A stretch of DNA of 64,000 nt from Pedobacter miscanthi (GTDB lineage Bacteria; Bacteroidota; Bacteroidia; Sphingobacteriales; Sphingobacteriaceae). The translations under genes were made by a program, and so were the position numbers. The DNA lies in contig NZ_QNQU01000024.1 of assembly GCF_003315595.1 (NCBI RefSeq), positions 34,939-98,938 on the forward strand, read 5' to 3'. Numbering within the stretch: position 1 is the stretch's first letter; every line of letters begins with the position of its first letter. Shown here piece by piece: positions 60,872 through 64,000 of this stretch. Under the pieces are notes generated by a model. That model did not search any database. It worked only from the letters and a program-made list of their open reading frames with translations, and was not told the DNA's origin.

Positions 60872-61816
60872 TTATAAAGTTTCCAAAGCCTTTACAACAT
60901 TGCTTTCGATACGGTTTGATATCGCATCAGCATCAGCTTTGATAAAAGTCTCGCCAACAATATGTTCGTAGAGTTCGATATAACGGTCGGATATAGAATT
61001 TACAATTTCAGGTGTCATTTCGGGTACCACCTGACCGTCTTTTCCCTGAAAACCATTTTCAATCAGCCATTTCCTCACAAACTCTTTGGAAAGCTGTTTC
61101 TGAGGCTCATTATTATCCTGACGTTCCTGATAACCTTCGGCATAAAAATAACGGGAAGAATCTGGCGTATGGATTTCATCAATCAGGTAAATCATACCAT
61201 CAGCTTTACCAAATTCATATTTCGTATCAACTAAAATCAATCCGCTTTTAGCTGCAATTTCGGTACCGCGTTGGTAAAGTGCGTAAGTATATTCTTCTAA
61301 TTTTTCGTAATCGGTTAAAGAAACAATGCCTTTGGCCAGAATATCCTCTCTTGAGATATCTTCATCATGACCAACCGAAGCCTTAGTGGTTGGGGTAATG
61401 ATGGGTTGAGGTAATTTATCATTTTCTTTCAATCCTTCGGGCAAAGCAACACCACAAACCGAGCGTTTACCGGCACTGTACTCGCGCCATGCATGACCAG
61501 CCAAGTAACCTCTGATCACCATTTCTACTTTAAACGGCTCGCAGATACGGCCAATGGTAACCATTGGATCTGGCACAGCCAAAACCCAGTTAGGCACGAT
61601 ATCCTGCGTAGCCGCCAAAAATTTAGCCGCAATCTGGTTTAATACCTGCCCTTTAAATGGAATTGCCTCCGGTAATACTACATCGAACGCAGAAATACGG
61701 TCAGATACTACCATTACCATCGATTGATCGGCAATTGTATACACATCGCGTACTTTACCTTTGTAAAAATTACTTTGATTCGGGAAATTGAAATGAGTTT
61801 CTTTTAGTGCTTTCAT
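60872..61816 (-). CDS. purC: SAICAR synthetase
   Basis: A 314-aa enzyme of purine synthesis that joins aspartate to CAIR using ATP. Signatures: FYKGKVRDVYTI, VSDRISAFDVVLPEAIPFKG, RGYLAGHAW, GLILVDTKYEFGK and IYLIDEIHTPDSSRYF. The length matches the longer Bacteroidota and eukaryote-like type rather than the roughly 240-aa E. coli enzyme. The STAS gene follows 44 bases downstream. Confidence 0.96.
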   Translation of the reverse strand: MKALKETHFNFPNQSNFYKGKVRDVYTIADQSMVMVVSDRISAFDVVLPEAIPFKGQVLNQIAAKFLAATQDIVPNWVLAVPDPMVTIGRICEPFKVEMVIRGYLAGHAWREYSAGKRSVCGVALPEGLKENDKLPQPIITPTTKASVGHDEDISREDILAKGIVSLTDYEKLEEYTYALYQRGTEIAAKSGLILVDTKYEFGKADGMIYLIDEIHTPDSSRYFYAEGYQERQDNNEPQKQLSKEFVRKWLIENGFQGKDGQVVPEMTPEIVNSISDRYIELYEHIVGETFIKADADAISNRIESNVVKALETL

Positions 61817-62000
61817 GAGGCGGTAAAAATAGGAAAAAAGATGGAAAGTCCGAAGACCGGGGTCGGAAGTCAGAAGATATAATTTATTAAAAAACCCAAA
61901 ATAATAATGTCAAATGTATGATATAAGACGGATGATGGTTTTCGAGGACTTTGATATCTTGTACTACATTTTCCATCACCCATCTTCCATTTTACGCAAC

Positions 62001-62960
62001 CTATTGAATATCTCCGTAAGCTTTCAGGATATCTTTTACCAGTTTATGGCGAACTACATCTTCGCCGCTAAGGTAAATAATATCGATCCCTTTAATGTCT
62101 TCCAAAATCCTTAACCCATTAAATAAACCCGACATCTGTTTTTTAGGTAAATCTACCTGAGTAACATCGCCGGTAACAATAAATTTTGCCGTTGGTCCCA
62201 TACGGGTTAAAAACATTTTTAACTGCATATCGGTGGCGTTTTGGGCCTCATCGAGGATCACAAAACAGTTATCTAAAGTACGGCCACGCATAAAAGCCAA
62301 TGGTGCAATTTCGATGGTGCGGTTTTCGATATAGAATTTTAATTTTTCAGCAGGAATCATATCATCCAGCGCATCGTAAAGCGGGCGTAAATACGGATCA
62401 ATTTTTTCTTTTAAATCTCCCGGAAGGAAACCCAGGTTCTCCCCTGCTTCAACAGCCGGACGGGTTAAAATAATCCGCTTAATTTCTTTATTTTTCAATG
62501 CCCTTACCGCTAAGGCTACAGCCGTATACGTTTTACCCGTTCCGGCAGGACCAATAGCAAAAAGAATATCATTTTTAGCAATACTGCTTACCATTTTGCG
62601 CTGGTTTGCCGTTCTTGCTTTTACCAATAATCCGTTTGTACCAAAAACAATCACTTCTCCGCCACCTCCGGTTGGTTGTTCGGCATCTTTTTTTGCAACA
62701 CCTGCTGCCTTTGCCCCCAATATGGTTTCTACATCGTTATTGGTTAGTGAGCTATATTTTTCGAGGTGGGCAATCAGCTGGTTAAACTTCTCCTCGAAAG
62801 CCTTAAGTTCCTGTTCATCACCGAGAACCTTAACATCACTTCCTCTCGCCACCAGTTTTAACTTCGCGAAAGCACCTTTAATCATTTCGTAATTCTCGTT
62901 GTTCGGCCCCCAAAAGTGAGCAGGATTTACGGTATCCAGAGTTAATTTTAATTCGTTCAA
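62001..62960 (-). CDS. PhoH-family ATPase
   Basis: A 319-aa cytoplasmic ATPase. Walker A is FAIGPAGTGKTYTAVALA and Walker B CFVILDEAQNAT; VTRPAVEAGENLGFLPGDL-type sequence (RPAVEAGENLGFLPGDL), MRGRTLDN and TGDVTQVDLP are PhoH signatures. An N-terminal helical region (1-110) precedes the core. PhoH proteins are helicase-like ATPases, often linked to RNA metabolism. It is divergent from the SAM hydroxide adenosyltransferase gene. Confidence 0.94.
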   Translation of the reverse strand: MNELKLTLDTVNPAHFWGPNNENYEMIKGAFAKLKLVARGSDVKVLGDEQELKAFEEKFNQLIAHLEKYSSLTNNDVETILGAKAAGVAKKDAEQPTGGGGEVIVFGTNGLLVKARTANQRKMVSSIAKNDILFAIGPAGTGKTYTAVALAVRALKNKEIKRIILTRPAVEAGENLGFLPGDLKEKIDPYLRPLYDALDDMIPAEKLKFYIENRTIEIAPLAFMRGRTLDNCFVILDEAQNATDMQLKMFLTRMGPTAKFIVTGDVTQVDLPKKQMSGLFNGLRILEDIKGIDIIYLSGEDVVRHKLVKDILKAYGDIQ

Positions 62961-63063
62961 ACTGTAGTATTTTAAAAAGTTATCGGGGTATATTAATTAA
63001 AATTTGAATATTTGCAGACGCTTAGGCCTGTACACAAGAATAAGCAATAATAATGAATTTTTA

Positions 63064-63843
63064 ATGGGGATAATTACTTTAACAACAGATTTAGGTTCGA
63101 AAGATTTTTATCAGAGTGCTCTTAAAGGTAGTCTGCTGAGTCTTATGCCTAATGTTAATTTAGTTGATATTACCCACGAGGTTCCCTCGTTTAATATTTC
63201 GTATGCAGCCTTTGTTCTAAAAAACGCTTACCCCTACTTTCCTAAGAATACAGTACACCTCATCGGTATCGATTCGGTTTATAGCGAAAACACCAAATAC
63301 ATTGCCGTAAAACACCGCGATCATTATTTTGTAGGTGCTGATAATGGAATTTTTTCGCTTCTTTTTGATGATATACCGGAAGATGTAGTAGAATTGAACA
63401 TTATGCAGGATTTAAAATACCTGCACTTCCCATTGGTTGATATTTTTGTTAAAGCAGCAACACACCTGGCAAAGGGCGGTAAATTGAAAGATATTGGTTT
63501 ACCTGTAGCGGAGATTGAACAAAAGATGCTTTTGCACCCTGTAATTGAGCCAAATGTAATCCGCGGAAGTGTGGTGTATATCGATACCTTTTGCAATGTA
63601 ATTACCAATATTACCAAAGATCTTTTCACCAGAATCCAAAAGAACCGCGACTTTACCTTGCACTTTAGAAAAAGTGAAACCATTACCCAATTGAGCTGGC
63701 ATTATAACGAAGTGCAGGAAGGCGAAAAACTTTGCCTCTTCGGCATCAGCAACCACCTAGAAATTGCCATTAACAAAGGAAAAGCCAGTGGCTTATTGGG
63801 TTTACATCTGGGTGATATTGTGCGGGTGGAGTTTCATTCTTAA
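63064..63843 (+). CDS. SAM hydroxide adenosyltransferase (DUF62 family)
   Basis: A 259-aa enzyme of the fluorinase-like DUF62 family, which splits S-adenosylmethionine with water to adenosine and methionine. Signatures: ITLTTDLGSKDFY, VNLVDITHEVPSF, VHLIGIDSVYSE, FVGADNGIFSLLFDD and FCNVITNITKDLF. The frame is open to 63004 through a TTG, but the ATG at 63064 (MGIITLTTD) fits the family start. A TTTG-containing near match to the -7 box lies near 63004-63013. It appears to be transcribed alone. Confidence 0.9.
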   Translation: MGIITLTTDLGSKDFYQSALKGSLLSLMPNVNLVDITHEVPSFNISYAAFVLKNAYPYFPKNTVHLIGIDSVYSENTKYIAVKHRDHYFVGADNGIFSLLFDDIPEDVVELNIMQDLKYLHFPLVDIFVKAATHLAKGGKLKDIGLPVAEIEQKMLLHPVIEPNVIRGSVVYIDTFCNVITNITKDLFTRIQKNRDFTLHFRKSETITQLSWHYNEVQEGEKLCLFGISNHLEIAINKGKASGLLGLHLGDIVRVEFHS

Positions 63844-63871
63844 AAGCGAAAAGACTAAAGCGGAAAGACTA

Positions 63872-64000
63872 AAGGAGAAAACCGTCATTTCGAGCGGAGT
63901 GCAACGAAGTCGAGAACCACGAAGTGCTCAGCGAAGCTAAATCTATCAAGGCAGATCTCTCCCTGCCCGAAGCAGGCGGGCGTTCCATTGCGTTTCTTCC
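63872..64000. repeat. Dispersed intergenic repeat at the right edge
   Basis: Contains GTCATTTCGAGCGGAGTG, CACGAAGTGCTCAGCGAAGC, GGCAGATCTCTCCCTGCCCG and AAGCAGGCGGGCGTTCC. These are reverse-complement relatives of the elements at 1955-2030 and 58641-59185. The element runs off the window. Confidence 0.65.

Overview
The window looks like chromosome of a Bacteroidota bacterium of the Sphingobacteriaceae, closest in feel to Pedobacter. The signs are AT-rich DNA, TonB-dependent receptors, lipoproteins that often begin C-K-K-D after the lipobox, start codons without Shine-Dalgarno sequences, TAnnTTTG-type -7 promoter boxes, and dispersed repeats between genes. No rRNA, tRNA, insertion sequence, prophage or CRISPR array was seen.

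Region by region. 1-3.4 kb: a partial 3-methyladenine DNA glycosylase, a free methionine-R-sulfoxide reductase, a CrtA-like protein, a small conserved protein, a Dabb protein and a glycine-zipper lipoprotein. 3.5-18.7 kb: a large minus-strand block centred on cobalamin (B12). Two operons each begin with a promoter and a cobalamin riboswitch. The distal one encodes a TonB receptor, three beta-propeller lipoproteins resembling BtuG and two other surface lipoproteins. The proximal one encodes a second receptor and a DUF6580 membrane protein. Downstream are a BtuF-like protein without signal peptide, an unknown secreted protein, a sirtuin without zinc cysteines and a Dph6-like ATP pyrophosphatase. 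Between the two riboswitch operons lie a non-coding array of 63-bp repeats and a 244-bp tandem duplication. 18.8-29 kb: serine hydrolase, NtrC-type regulator, ClC channel, RluA-type pseudouridine synthase, OmpR-type regulator, TlpA-like lipoprotein, GatB, and a DUF4143 ATPase with palindromic sites upstream. 29.4-41.9 kb: two paralogous secreted proteins, AlaS, a MerR regulator, an outer-membrane-type protein with ComEA-like HhH motifs beside ComEC, an enoyl-CoA hydratase, a secreted protein and a DPP4-type peptidase.

41.9-49.3 kb: a SatD-like regulator with a DUF3307 membrane protein is divergent from a four-gene DNA-repair cluster (MBL exonuclease, ATP-dependent ligase, Lhr-like helicase, PdeM phosphoesterase). 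The shared promoter region holds three palindromes spaced exactly 28 bp apart. 49.3-64 kb: thioredoxin, a ferritin-like protein, a 2-oxo-acid dehydrogenase E2, CinA, an LptD-like protein, two tandem amidases, an MCE protein, RNase Z, a STAS protein, PurC, PhoH and a SAM hydroxide adenosyltransferase, with long repeat-filled gaps.

How the genes fit together: the B12 block probably captures corrinoids at the surface (propeller lipoproteins), moves them across the outer membrane (two receptors) and shuts down when B12 is plentiful (riboswitches). BtuC and BtuD are not in the window, which leaves DUF6580 as a candidate inner-membrane partner. The most novel-looking points are the SatD-like protein, whose N-terminal domain resembles class III nucleotide cyclases, with its triple palindrome facing repair genes; the DUF6580 gene under a B12 riboswitch; and the 63-bp array. 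All function calls rest on motif recognition by eye, without database searches.
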